From Gemmatimonadota bacterium (GTDB lineage Bacteria > Gemmatimonadota > Gemmatimonadetes > Longimicrobiales > Gaopeijiaceae): 64,000 nt of DNA. The number at the start of each line of letters is the position of its first letter. The stretch's first letter is position 1. The stretch lies in assembly GCA_016873995.1 (NCBI GenBank), contig VGVR01000008.1, positions 1 to 64,000 of the forward strand, given 5' to 3'. The position numbers and the translations under genes were made by a program. Shown here one piece after another: positions 51,077-59,567 of this stretch. The notes beneath the pieces are model-generated. The model saw nothing but the letters and a program-made list of their open reading frames with translations, was not told the DNA's origin and searched no databases.

Positions 51077-53545
51077 TCAGATGTGGGCCGTCAGCGGTTC
51101 CTGCATGGGTCGGCCGTGCTCGAGCGCCATGAGGAGGTTGTCGAGCGTCGCGGGCGCGCGCCGGATGACGTCATCGCCGAGCGCGGCCGCGAGTGCGTTG
51201 AGGATCGCCGACGCGCCGGCGCCGACGGGTGCCTCGCCGATGCCGCGCGCGCCGACGGGCGTCTCCGGGTCGGGCAGATTGACGGCCTCCCACTTCATGT
51301 TGCGCGGCACGTCGAGGATCGTCGGCGGGCGACTCTGGTAGAGCCGCGTCGCGACCGGCAGTCCGTAGTGCTGGTCGTACACGGTCTTCTGCGCGAGTGC
51401 GTGCCCCATACCGAGGACTCCACGGCCCAGCACCTGCCCGCCGTAGGCGCGGGGGTGGATGATCGTGCCCGAGTCACCCACCGCCATGTAGTCGAGCACT
51501 TGGTACTGGCCCGTCTCGACATCGACCTCCACTTCTGCGAACCCGGCCACGAACGAGAACGTGCCCCCGTCGCGTCCGTAGTCGTCACGCGCCACGCCCA
51601 TGAGCCCTCGCCCGGCGAGCGCGCTGGCTGCCACGGTGGTGACTCGATTGATGTTCGTGGGGAGCTCGTGTCCGTCGTACTTGCCGCCCAGCGCGATCGC
51701 GCGGCGGGCCACCTCGGCCAGCGTCATGGTGCGCGTCCCGTCGGAGACGCGCTCGTTCGCCACGCGATACGACGCGGCGTTGCCGCCCAGCGTGCGGGCC
51801 GCGATCTCCTTCGCCTTGGCGATCGCATCCGAGGCCGCCGCGTGCGCTGCTCGCGACATCGCGTGCGTGGTCTGACTGCCGCCGGAAACGCACGTCCACG
51901 GCAGGTGCTGCGACGTGTCGCCCCAGATGATGGCCACCTTCTCCCACGGCATCCCCATCATCTCGGCGGCGACGCGGTGCACGTCCGAGTAGGACTCGGT
52001 GCCTAGGTTCCCCACACCCGACTGCACGTACATGCGCCCATCGGGCCTGATCACGAAGAGCCCGTCGAACCCGACCGAGCCGCCGACGAACGAGCTCACC
52101 GCGACGCCGGCGCCACGGACCTTCGAGCCCTGGCGTTGGCCCGATCGCGCTTTGCGGGTCTCCCAGTCGAACATCTCGGAGCCGCGGGCGAGCGCCTCGC
52201 GCATGAACGAGCTCGTGCTGTACTGCAGCTCGCCGTTGCCTGCGGGCGGTCCGAACTTGGCCTTTCCTGCGGGCGCGTTGATGCGACGGATCTCCACCTG
52301 ATCGATGCCGAGCTGGCGGGCGGCCTTCGACATCACCGGCTCCATCAGCATGACGCCCTGTAGCCCACCGGGTTGGCTCTGAGCCCGCCGCGGCGGGGTG
52401 TTCGTGAGCACGGTCGCGCCGCGGAAGCGCATGGCCTGAGGCTGATAGAGGAGCGAGATGATGCGCCCCGAGCTGATTGCATCGCCCTGTGCCTCGTAGG
52501 CGTGATTCTCGCCGAGGGTGAAGACGTCGAGCGCGACGAGGCGGCCGTCGCTTGCGAAGCCGGCCTTGACGCGCCCGTGCACCCCGGGGCGAATGCCGCC
52601 GATGTACTGCTCCTCCTCGCGCGTGATGCGCATCATCACGGGTGCGTTCGTCTTCCGTGCGAGCAGCGCGGGGATGGTGTAGATGACGGCGCCGGTGGCG
52701 CGGCTTCCGAAGCCACCCCCGGTATACTCCGTCAGCAGCACGACCTCCGAGACGTCGAGGCGCATCCAACGCGCGATGGACGCCACGGTCTGCACTGCGC
52801 TCTGCGTGCCGGCGTGCATGTACAGCTTGCCGTCGCGCCAGTACGCCAGCGCGGAGCGGGGCTCGAGCACGTGGTGCTGCGTGTTGGGGGTCGAGAACGT
52901 CTCGTCGAGCACGAGCGTGGCCGCGGCGAACCCGGCCTCCACGTCTCCGTACGACCACTGGGCCTGCGGCGTGCCAGCGGGGAGTCGACCCTCTGCGTAC
53001 TCGGACCAGTCTGCCTCTGACCACTCGAGACGCTGCACGACCAGCGGCCCCGTCGGGTTGCCGGCCGGGCGGCCCCAGCTGTTCCCCTGCTCGCGAGGGT
53101 TGGGCCCGCCGGGGCGCAGGCTCACCAGCGGATCGACCACGAACTCGAGAGGCTCGAAGTCGATGCGGATCGCCTCGATGGCCGCCGCGGCCGTCTCCTC
53201 GTCGACGGCGGCGACGGCGAGCACCGGCTCGCCCGCATACACCGGCTCGTCCGTGAGGGCGCGCTCGCTGAGCGGGTTGGCGCGGATCGTTTCGCCGAGG
53301 TCCGTCACCGTATCGGCAGGTTCAGGAAGCTCGGACGCCCTGAGGATCGCGCGCACACCCGGCATCGCTTCCGCCGCGCTGGTATCGACGCTCCGTACGC
53401 GCGCATGCGGGAACGGACTCAGGAGCAGCTTCGCGAAGAGCATGCCGTCCACGCGGAAGTCCTCGGCGTACTTCGACCGGCCGGTGACCTTGGCATGGAG
53501 GTCGGGGGTCGTGTAGTTCTGGCCGACGAGTCTGGTGTCACCCAC
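51077..53545 (-). CDS. Molybdopterin-binding large subunit of xanthine dehydrogenase-family hydroxylase
   Basis: The 822-residue protein has the hammerhead domain (TGRSKYAEDFRVDG), the Moco-binding region (TEYTGGGFGSRATG, GVGNLGTESYSD) and the catalytic glutamate in GARGIGEAPVGAG near the C-terminus. It hydroxylates aldehydes or N-heterocycles using water. It starts at GTG 53545, overlapping the 2Fe-2S gene by 8 bp. It has no signal of its own and would be carried by the Tat signal of the small subunit, as in PaoABC. Confidence 0.92.
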   Translation of the reverse strand: MGDTRLVGQNYTTPDLHAKVTGRSKYAEDFRVDGMLFAKLLLSPFPHARVRSVDTSAAEAMPGVRAILRASELPEPADTVTDLGETIRANPLSERALTDEPVYAGEPVLAVAAVDEETAAAAIEAIRIDFEPLEFVVDPLVSLRPGGPNPREQGNSWGRPAGNPTGPLVVQRLEWSEADWSEYAEGRLPAGTPQAQWSYGDVEAGFAAATLVLDETFSTPNTQHHVLEPRSALAYWRDGKLYMHAGTQSAVQTVASIARWMRLDVSEVVLLTEYTGGGFGSRATGAVIYTIPALLARKTNAPVMMRITREEEQYIGGIRPGVHGRVKAGFASDGRLVALDVFTLGENHAYEAQGDAISSGRIISLLYQPQAMRFRGATVLTNTPPRRAQSQPGGLQGVMLMEPVMSKAARQLGIDQVEIRRINAPAGKAKFGPPAGNGELQYSTSSFMREALARGSEMFDWETRKARSGQRQGSKVRGAGVAVSSFVGGSVGFDGLFVIRPDGRMYVQSGVGNLGTESYSDVHRVAAEMMGMPWEKVAIIWGDTSQHLPWTCVSGGSQTTHAMSRAAHAAASDAIAKAKEIAARTLGGNAASYRVANERVSDGTRTMTLAEVARRAIALGGKYDGHELPTNINRVTTVAASALAGRGLMGVARDDYGRDGGTFSFVAGFAEVEVDVETGQYQVLDYMAVGDSGTIIHPRAYGGQVLGRGVLGMGHALAQKTVYDQHYGLPVATRLYQSRPPTILDVPRNMKWEAVNLPDPETPVGARGIGEAPVGAGASAILNALAAALGDDVIRRAPATLDNLLMALEHGRPMQEPLTAHI

Positions 53546-54185
53546 GGGCCACCTCCCGCGAGAGCTCGGCGCCCCGGTGGAGCGCGGTGAGGATCTTGTC
53601 GTAGTCCTGGCAGCGGCAGAGGTTGCCCGAGACGCCGTGGGCGAGCTCCTCGCGTGTAGGGTTCGGGTTCTGTCTCAGGAATCCTACGGCCGACATGATG
53701 AACCCGGACATGCAGTAGGCGCACTGGAAGCCCTGCTCCTCGATCACTCCCTGCTGTACGGGATGGAGCGTGCCGTCCGGCGCCGCGAGCCCCTCGATCG
53801 TGGTGATGTCGCTCGACCGCACGGTGTGCGTGAGTACGCTGCACGAGTACCGGGGCACTCCGTCTACGAGGACAGTGCAGGCGCCGCACTCGGCCCGATC
53901 GCAGCCCAGCTTCGTGCCCGTGAGCCCGAGCTTGTACCGCAGCGTAGTAGCCATCGTCTCTTGCGGCGCCACGTCGACTCGCCTGTCCTGCCCGTTGACG
54001 TTGAGCGTGACCAGCCGCTCGACGCCACCGGCCCTGGCGGTCTGGCCGGAGAGCGTCGGGCTCTGCCGGAAGAGGTAGGCCGCGGAAGAGACCGCCACGC
54101 CGCCAGCGATTACGCCCTTGATGAAGGTGCGCCGGCCGAGTGAAGTAGGTCCGCTGCGGGTCGTGGGAGCGTCGTCGTTCGACAT
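53538..54185 (-). CDS. Tat-exported [2Fe-2S] subunit of molybdenum hydroxylase, PaoA-like
   Basis: The 215-residue protein has a twin-arginine signal (RRTFIKGVIAGGVAVSS, residues 18-34). It then has a plant-type ferredoxin cluster site (C95, C100, C103, C115) and a second cluster from GFQCAYC and GNLCRCQ. This is the usual small subunit of xanthine dehydrogenase-family enzymes. The Tat signal places the complex in the periplasm. It is the promoter-proximal gene of the operon running to 49257 or 48773. I could not define the promoter in the repeat-rich gap upstream. Confidence 0.93.
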   Translation of the reverse strand: MSNDDAPTTRSGPTSLGRRTFIKGVIAGGVAVSSAAYLFRQSPTLSGQTARAGGVERLVTLNVNGQDRRVDVAPQETMATTLRYKLGLTGTKLGCDRAECGACTVLVDGVPRYSCSVLTHTVRSSDITTIEGLAAPDGTLHPVQQGVIEEQGFQCAYCMSGFIMSAVGFLRQNPNPTREELAHGVSGNLCRCQDYDKILTALHRGAELSREVARG

Positions 54186-54718
54186 GCACCTCTCCTCTCA
54201 TCGCGCTGACGGCGAAGTCGGGTCCGCGTGGATCCCTGCGGGGGTCAGAATAGTGCGCGGGCGGGCGGTACGACATAGCGGGCGGTGGGCGCGCCGGGCA
54301 GCGGGGAGTGGACGTGCGGCCAGGCTACGCGGCAGGCCCAAGCCCGGTCGTGGACAAGGCGCGCGGCCAGGCCGCGCGGCAGGCTCTCAGGGGGGTTGCA
54401 GATCTGACCCGCGGCCAGGCCGCGCGGCGGGTTGCCGCTGGTCGTGCATGACCCCCGGCCCGGGTGCTCGGCAGGCCGAGGCGGGCATGGCATGGTGTTG
54501 CGGCCAGGGCGCCCGGCGCGCCCGAAGGTGGCCTCTGCAAACTCTGCCGGTGACGGCACGTGGGTGCCGCCAACCGGGGGTATCGACCCGCGATCGTGCC
54601 GTGCCTACAGGGTTTCGGCCGGTCCCAGCCCCTGGCACGAGGGGTGCCTCTTCAGGGCCCCGTACGGCAAGACGAAACCGAACGGCCGGCCCGGGGGGGC
54701 GGCCAAAGGAAACGACTC
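54186..54718. other. 533-bp gene-free interval with GC-rich repeats
   Basis: No convincing gene lies here. Open frames on both strands are repeat-derived (recurrent RGLAA-type peptides). The middle holds the tandem repeat at 54316-54520. The right side carries the leader of the PEPQ protein. No promoter is clear for either flanking divergent gene. Confidence 0.6.
54316..54520. repeat. Five imperfect ~46-bp GC-rich tandem repeats
   Basis: Units begin near 54316, 54363, 54411, 54455 and 54500, a period of 44-48 bp. Each begins with a variant of GCGGCCAGGCCGCGCGGCAG. The core of unit 2 contains a 7-bp-arm hairpin GCGCGGC-CAG-GCCGCGC. The intervals between cores differ in sequence but keep similar length. 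Units 2 and 3 are the most alike. Confidence 0.6.
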
Positions 54719-55138
54719 ATGAGACTTCGCAGCATCGTGCTCGCGGCCGCGGTCGCCGGGCCCCTGATGTGGAGCTCGGCGCCGGTCATGGCGCAGCAGC
54801 GTGGTAACCACCGTGTGGTAGCGGCGGACACGAGGGAGTGGCAGCCGGCCGCGAGTGAGAAGGGCGTGGAGCATCGCCAGACAGAAGCGCCGAAGGTCGT
54901 AATGCGCCGCTGGCGGGATGGGCTGATGAACGTGCTCCCGAGAGGGATTCGCCGCAGGTTTGGTGAGCCCGTGGTGACGCCGCCCCCTGCGCCGGAGCCC
55001 GAGCCCCAACCCGAGCCGCAGCCGGAGCCGCAACCTGAGCCCGAGCCGCAGCCGTGCGTGACGACGCTGGTGTACGTGAACGGGATGCCGATGCTGCAGG
55101 ACTGCAACGGGAACCTGACGCCGATGTTCGGCGGCTGA
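54719..55138 (+). CDS. Secreted protein with Pro-Glu-Gln repeats, unknown
   Basis: From ATG 54719 (AAAGGAAA upstream) the protein has 139 residues. It has a signal peptide (cleavage near VMAQQR, residue 26), a basic middle (MRRWRDGLMNVLPRGIRRRFG), a PEPQ repeat segment of about 20 residues and a short C-terminal part with two cysteines (PCVTTLVYVNG, LQDCNGN). The rigid proline repeat looks like a periplasm-spanning linker of TonB type, but no TonB domain is present. The long upstream open frame is not used. An intrinsic terminator follows. Confidence 0.7.
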   Translation: MRLRSIVLAAAVAGPLMWSSAPVMAQQRGNHRVVAADTREWQPAASEKGVEHRQTEAPKVVMRRWRDGLMNVLPRGIRRRFGEPVVTPPPAPEPEPQPEPQPEPQPEPEPQPCVTTLVYVNGMPMLQDCNGNLTPMFGG

Positions 55139-55162
55139 TCCGAGGAGGGCGGTGGTCGGACG

Positions 55163-55193
55163 GAGGCCGGCGCGGAGATCCCGCGCCGGCCTC
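55163..55193 (+). terminator. Intrinsic terminator after the PEPQ protein gene
   Basis: A perfect 13-bp stem, GAGGCCGGCGCGG / CCGCGCCGGCCTC, with a 5-nt loop is followed by TCGGCTTTA, 24 bp after the stop. Confidence 0.75.
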
Positions 55194-55269
55194 TCGGCTT
55201 TACGAGCGTCGCAGGGGTCGTCATCGTCTCGGCCGAAGTGGATGCTGGACCCACCGCCGGAGTGCTTCG

Positions 55270-56535
55270 ATGCGCGCGTTCGCCGACCCGACTGAGATCC
55301 TCCTCCGCACGAAGGTCGTCGAGCGTTTCCTTTCCTACGTGCGCCTCGACACGCAGTCCGACGAAGCGAGCGCTACGTGCCCGAGCACAGCAAAGCAGCT
55401 CGAGCTCGGACGACAGCTGGCGGCCGAGCTGACGAGCTTGGGGCTCAGTGGTGTGGGCGAGGCGAGCCCCTCCATGGATGCGAACGGATACGTGCTGGCT
55501 GAGCTGTCCGGAAACGCCCCGGGCCGCATCGGGCTGTGCGCACACATCGATACGGCGCCGCAGTTCACCGGCACGGGTGTGAGCCCGCGCGTGCACGAGC
55601 GGTACGGCGGCGGACCGATCGAGGTCGGGGAAGGCATCGTGATCGATCCGACGGAAACGGCCGAGCTGGCCGAGTGCGTCGGCGATGCGATCATCACGAC
55701 CGACGGGCGCACGCTGCTCGGTGCCGACGACAAGTCCGGCATCGCGGCCATCATGGGCGCGCTCGAGATCCTGGTGGCCGAGCCGTCGCTGCGGCGCCCG
55801 ACCGTGCGCGTCTGTTTCAACCCCGACGAAGAGATCGGGCGCGGCGCCAATCGCTTTCCGCTGGAGCGCTTCGACTGCCCGGTGGCCTTCACCGCCGACG
55901 GCGGCTTCACCGGGGAGATCAACCTCGAGACCTTCTCGGCCGACAAGGCGGTGATCACGCTCACGGGCGTATCCGTGCACCCCGGCACCGCCAAAGGGAA
56001 GATGGTCAATGCGCTCACCTACGCAGGTAAGCTCCTCGCGAGCCTGCCCATGGCCGAGTCTCCCGAGTGCACCGAGGGGCGAGACGGCTTCTTCCATCCC
56101 GTAAACATCTCCGGGGACGCGGCTGCGTGCCGGATCCAGCTCATCCTGCGTGACTTCGACACGGCCGTGCTGAAAGAGCGCGGGCGGCGCCTGGAGGCTC
56201 TGTGCGCGGCGCTACGGGCCGAGGAGCCGCGTCTCGGCGTGCGGCTCGAGGTCACGGAGCAATATCGGAACATGCACGACGTGCTGTCCGGTCACCCCGA
56301 GACCGCCGCCTTACTCGAGCGGGCGGTGCGCGCGGCCGGGATCGCGCCGAACCTGAAGCCTATTCGCGGCGGGACCGATGGGTCGCGCCTCACCGCCATG
56401 GGCATGCCCACGCCGAACCTGTTCGCCGGCGGCGTCAATTTCCACGGGCCGGCGGAGTGGATCTCGACACGCGTGCTCGCGCAATCGACGTGCGCAATCC
56501 TGAACCTGGTGCAGCTCTACGGGGAGCGGGGGTAA
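55270..56535 (+). CDS. pepT: Peptidase T (M20B tripeptidase)
   Basis: The 421-residue dizinc aminopeptidase has CAHIDTAPQ (first ligand H with Asp), GADDKSGIAA (bridging Asp), NPDEEIGRGA (catalytic Glu pair) and FTADGG, plus the lid-domain histidine in SVHPGTAKGKM and late GGVNFHGPAEW. It removes N-terminal residues from tripeptides in the cytoplasm. ATG 55270 is chosen over a longer open frame that crosses the terminator. Confidence 0.93.
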   Translation: MRAFADPTEILLRTKVVERFLSYVRLDTQSDEASATCPSTAKQLELGRQLAAELTSLGLSGVGEASPSMDANGYVLAELSGNAPGRIGLCAHIDTAPQFTGTGVSPRVHERYGGGPIEVGEGIVIDPTETAELAECVGDAIITTDGRTLLGADDKSGIAAIMGALEILVAEPSLRRPTVRVCFNPDEEIGRGANRFPLERFDCPVAFTADGGFTGEINLETFSADKAVITLTGVSVHPGTAKGKMVNALTYAGKLLASLPMAESPECTEGRDGFFHPVNISGDAAACRIQLILRDFDTAVLKERGRRLEALCAALRAEEPRLGVRLEVTEQYRNMHDVLSGHPETAALLERAVRAAGIAPNLKPIRGGTDGSRLTAMGMPTPNLFAGGVNFHGPAEWISTRVLAQSTCAILNLVQLYGERG

Positions 56536-56636
56536 GGGTCCGGTAAGCACCCGCGGCGCCAGCTTGTCCGAGCCAAGACGGGCGGCCTACTCTCGCCTCG
56601 ATCCCCTCGGCCACGCCAAGACCGCGGAGCGCGAAC

Positions 56637-57107
56637 ATGCCTCGACGTGTTGTGATCCTCTTCCTCGCCCTCGTTGCTGCTTCATCGGCCGCCGAAGTCT
56701 CCGGCCAGGCCACGGGCGGTCCGCCGCGCACGCCGCCCGCCCACTGGGGTCCGATCTCGATCAACATCGAGGAGGTTCCTGATCCGCACCCGGTTCATTG
56801 GCTACCGACGATTCGGGGTGTGGGTGACGAACTGGTGCTGGGCGATGCGAGCCGGCAGGTAGCACTGTATCCGATCACGGACAGCCCCCATGCATCGACG
56901 CTCTTGATGGCGTACCTCCCTCGTGAGCGCCTCCTGGTGGAGGCGGACGCGTTCAGCCCGGGGAGCGCGGTCGCGCCCTACGCCGCCAACCTGCTCGAGA
57001 ACATCAGGCGGCGGAACCTGCGCGTAGACCGCATCGTACCGATCCACGGCACCGTCGTGCCGTTCAGCGAACTCACGCGGACGGTGGCGGCACTGGCGAC
57101 GAACTGA
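56637..57107 (+). CDS. Truncated MBL-fold metallo-hydrolase (C-terminal part behind a signal peptide)
   Basis: The 156-residue frame begins with a signal peptide (cleavage near VSGQAT, residue 24). It continues with a segment like the C-terminal half of secreted MBL-fold hydrolases: ELVLGDASRQVALYPI, SPHASTLLMAYLPRERLLVEADAF and the last metal histidine in RIVPIHG. The HxHxDH motif and N-terminal half are missing, although the reading frame is intact. It is either a deletion remnant or a non-catalytic derivative. Confidence 0.65.
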   Translation: MPRRVVILFLALVAASSAAEVSGQATGGPPRTPPAHWGPISINIEEVPDPHPVHWLPTIRGVGDELVLGDASRQVALYPITDSPHASTLLMAYLPRERLLVEADAFSPGSAVAPYAANLLENIRRRNLRVDRIVPIHGTVVPFSELTRTVAALATN

Positions 57108-57177
57108 CCGGCGTCCGAGTGCGTCGCTTGCGCCGGCCCGCGACTGTCTCCGCGATGACTCGGCGCGTCAGGGGTGC

Positions 57178-57543
57178 TCACTCCGTGCAGAGGTACGCTT
57201 CGCCCGACGCCTCTGGCCCAGGGTAGAGAAGGACGAAGTTACCGCCCGCCCTCACGGTCGCGACCTTCATCTCGTTGAGCGCGTTCACCTCGGCCGGCGT
57301 CATGGACTTGAGCTCCCCATCCCATCCCCCGGGAACTGAGAGCACGGAGACGAACTCGCAGTCCCGCAGGTCGTAGGGATCGTCCGACACGCGCACGGCC
57401 GCCGCCGCGCGCGCGACCCAGTCCGCCGCGGGGTCCGAACTCGCTGCGGTGGATGAACCGGTTGAAGCTGCGGGTGCGGGGTTCTGCGCGCACCCTCCGA
57501 GAGCGATCGCGAACAGCGCGAGGGGCGTGTAGGGGAGTCTCAT
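57178..57543 (-). CDS. Small lipoprotein, DUF4156-like
   Basis: From ATG 57543 the protein has 121 residues, with a lipobox (LFAIALGGC, Cys at residue 18), a low-complexity Ala/Ser linker and a small C-terminal domain. In that domain C60 of DLRDCEFVSVLS and C119 near the end could form a disulfide. MTPAEVNALNEMKVATVRAGGNFVLL resembles the DUF4156/RcsF-like pattern. The function is unknown. It starts 7 bp after the diheme cytochrome gene, so it is in the same operon. Confidence 0.7.
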   Translation of the reverse strand: MRLPYTPLALFAIALGGCAQNPAPAASTGSSTAASSDPAADWVARAAAAVRVSDDPYDLRDCEFVSVLSVPGGWDGELKSMTPAEVNALNEMKVATVRAGGNFVLLYPGPEASGEAYLCTE

Positions 57544-57550
57544 CGTGGGG

Positions 57551-58450
57551 CTAGATGGAGCAGTTGCTGCCCGTCCTCTCTCCGCGGACCCACGCAGCGA
57601 GCATCTGCCACTCGGGATCGCTGCGCGACCGCCACCTTCTGACGCCGTTGTGCGTGTACGATCCACCGCCATCCGGGTGCAGTGGCTTGAGCAGCCAGCG
57701 GCTCTGCTCGGGATTGCCCGGGACGATCAATCTGGAGATCGCCTGGAAGCCCCGGCGTGCCTCGGCGTCGGTCCACGAAGTGCCGTTGGACGGCTCGGGG
57801 GCAAAGCCAGCCTGGCCACCCCCGTGGCACTCTTTGCACGGCAGCTGGCCGGGGCGGGGGCTAGCAAACACGCGCTGTACGCACGTGCGGTAGAACTCGT
57901 AATCGAGAGTCGGTGTCGGTGCCGGCGTGAACTGAGCGTCCGGGAGCATCTCGATCCACCCGAGCACGGCCTGGTACTCGGCATCGTCTGTCGACTCCCA
58001 GAACGCACCGCCGGTGTGGGCCTCGCCGCCGGCCGTCGGGGCCAGGGGCTTCCGGAGCAGTTTGCTGCTGGCCGGGTCGGACGCGTTCACGAGCCTGGTC
58101 AGCATGTCATAGTTGAGAGCCGACTGCGCCTCAGTCCAGACCCAGCCATCCTGTGTCTCGGTCATGTCCTGGAGGTCGAAGCGCACGCTCGTCTGCCACA
58201 CATGGCACATGACGCAAGCGGCCTGCTCGGTGCGGTCCGGGTATCCGCGGGGCCGGGTGAACACCGGCTCGACACTCTGCCGATAGTACGCGAATCCCGG
58301 ACGCTCCTGCGTGACCGCATCGGCTGACGCGACGTCGGAAGTCGGGGTCAGGTCACCTGCGGCGATCACGGCGACGCTGGCGCACAGGGTCAGGACAGCC
58401 AGCCAGCGGTTCCGAGTGACTCGCGGAGTCTTCGTGTCTGCGGTGCGCAT
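57551..58450 (-). CDS. Exported diheme c-type cytochrome
   Basis: The 299-residue protein has an N-terminal hydrophobic signal (about residues 16-32) and two haem-binding motifs, CVMCH (C79-H83) and CKECH (C205-H209), each in a separate domain. The regions between have the WxxxSDPASSKLLRKPLAPTAGG pattern, repeated as NPEQSRWLLKPLHPDGGG, so the two halves are an internal duplication of one monohaem domain. It lies between a propeller protein gene (upstream) and a lipoprotein gene. A periplasmic electron-transfer role is inferred. Confidence 0.87.
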   Translation of the reverse strand: MRTADTKTPRVTRNRWLAVLTLCASVAVIAAGDLTPTSDVASADAVTQERPGFAYYRQSVEPVFTRPRGYPDRTEQAACVMCHVWQTSVRFDLQDMTETQDGWVWTEAQSALNYDMLTRLVNASDPASSKLLRKPLAPTAGGEAHTGGAFWESTDDAEYQAVLGWIEMLPDAQFTPAPTPTLDYEFYRTCVQRVFASPRPGQLPCKECHGGGQAGFAPEPSNGTSWTDAEARRGFQAISRLIVPGNPEQSRWLLKPLHPDGGGSYTHNGVRRWRSRSDPEWQMLAAWVRGERTGSNCSI

Positions 58451-58466
58451 GTGGTATCTCCTCGTG

Positions 58467-59567
58467 TTACCGCGAGCTCACGTTCACGCGATCCAGCGGC
58501 AGGATCGCCGTGTCGATCCGGGCCGGCCGAGCGCCGGTCTGCATCCTGGCCACGATCTGACGAGTCTGGAGGTCCACGGCGATGGTGTAATCCGAGCCGG
58601 ACACCGCAACGTACATGTAGCGGCTGTCGGGAGTCGGAGTCATCCAGTTGGCCGTCGGTCCCACCTCGACCGCACCGATGTACTCAAGGTTGGGGAGCGT
58701 CCACCCGTAGATGCGGCTGTCGAGGCGGCTGGAGGCCCAAACGGCCGAACGATTCGGCAGCACTTCGACGCCGTGCATAGGCGCGCCCTGGTTGCCGTCT
58801 GCGTTGCGTCGCCAACTTGGGAGTGGCGGCGGGACGAGGATTCTCTCTGTTCGGCCGGACTCCCAGTCGATCACAAACACGTTGTTCACGTTCGTACCCT
58901 GCGCGAAGAGCTTGTCGACCGATCCATCCGCGCCCGCCAGGAACGCCATGGGACGTACGCGATGGGTTCCATTGCCATCGACCAGAGAGATCTCCCGGAC
59001 CACCCGGTCCGTGCGTGGATCGATGACCTGGATCGACCCCTCGTCCCGGTTGTTCAGTCCGGCGACGACCCAGTTGCCATCCGGGCTCACGTAGACGTTG
59101 TGAATGCCCGTCGGCACGGGGATGCTGGTGAGCTTCTCGTGTGTGTCGAGTGAGAACACGTCGACGAACGGCGCAGCGGCGATGCCGACGTAGATCTTGT
59201 GGTGCTGCTTGTTGATGGCCGCCTTGTTCGGCCGGGCCGTCAGCGGAAGCCGTTCGACCAGCTGGAGCGTGCGCGTGTCGAAGACGTGGATCGAGTTGTC
59301 CAGCTCGCTCGTGCAGTAGTAGAAGCGGCCCTCGGGGTGGGCCATCAGGTTGTGGGGCAAGGGGCACCCGTCGATGACCCCCACGACCTGATTGGTCGTA
59401 GGATCGATGATGTGCTGTTGGGTGCCCGCGTTGTTGCTCTGGAGGATGCGAACGGCCACCCCATCGTACGAGTCGAGCCGGTCCACCTTCTGGGCGAAGA
59501 GCGGCGATCCGAGTATCGAGAGTCCCAGTAGCGTCGAAGAGAGCAGGGTCAGCCGGGTGCCGCTCAT
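58467..59567 (-). CDS. Exported YVTN/YncE-type beta-propeller protein
   Basis: From ATG 59567 (GGAGG upstream) the 366-residue protein has a signal peptide (cleavage near SPLFAQ, residue 26) and seven-bladed propeller repeats: PTTNQVVGVIDG, SIHVFDTRTLQLVERLP, VDVFSLDTHEKL, VYVSPDGNWVVAG, PDSRYMYVAVSGSDYTIAVD. It lacks catalytic signatures. It is the first gene of an operon with the diheme cytochrome, as is common for periplasmic dehydrogenase systems. The 41-codon upstream extension crosses a palindrome and is not used. Confidence 0.85.
   Translation of the reverse strand: MSGTRLTLLSSTLLGLSILGSPLFAQKVDRLDSYDGVAVRILQSNNAGTQQHIIDPTTNQVVGVIDGCPLPHNLMAHPEGRFYYCTSELDNSIHVFDTRTLQLVERLPLTARPNKAAINKQHHKIYVGIAAAPFVDVFSLDTHEKLTSIPVPTGIHNVYVSPDGNWVVAGLNNRDEGSIQVIDPRTDRVVREISLVDGNGTHRVRPMAFLAGADGSVDKLFAQGTNVNNVFVIDWESGRTERILVPPPLPSWRRNADGNQGAPMHGVEVLPNRSAVWASSRLDSRIYGWTLPNLEYIGAVEVGPTANWMTPTPDSRYMYVAVSGSDYTIAVDLQTRQIVARMQTGARPARIDTAILPLDRVNVSSR

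Noticed and set aside
54316-54520. CRISPR array
   Set aside because: Repeat cores vary too much, only five units are present, the intervals are partly related to each other, and no cas gene is near.
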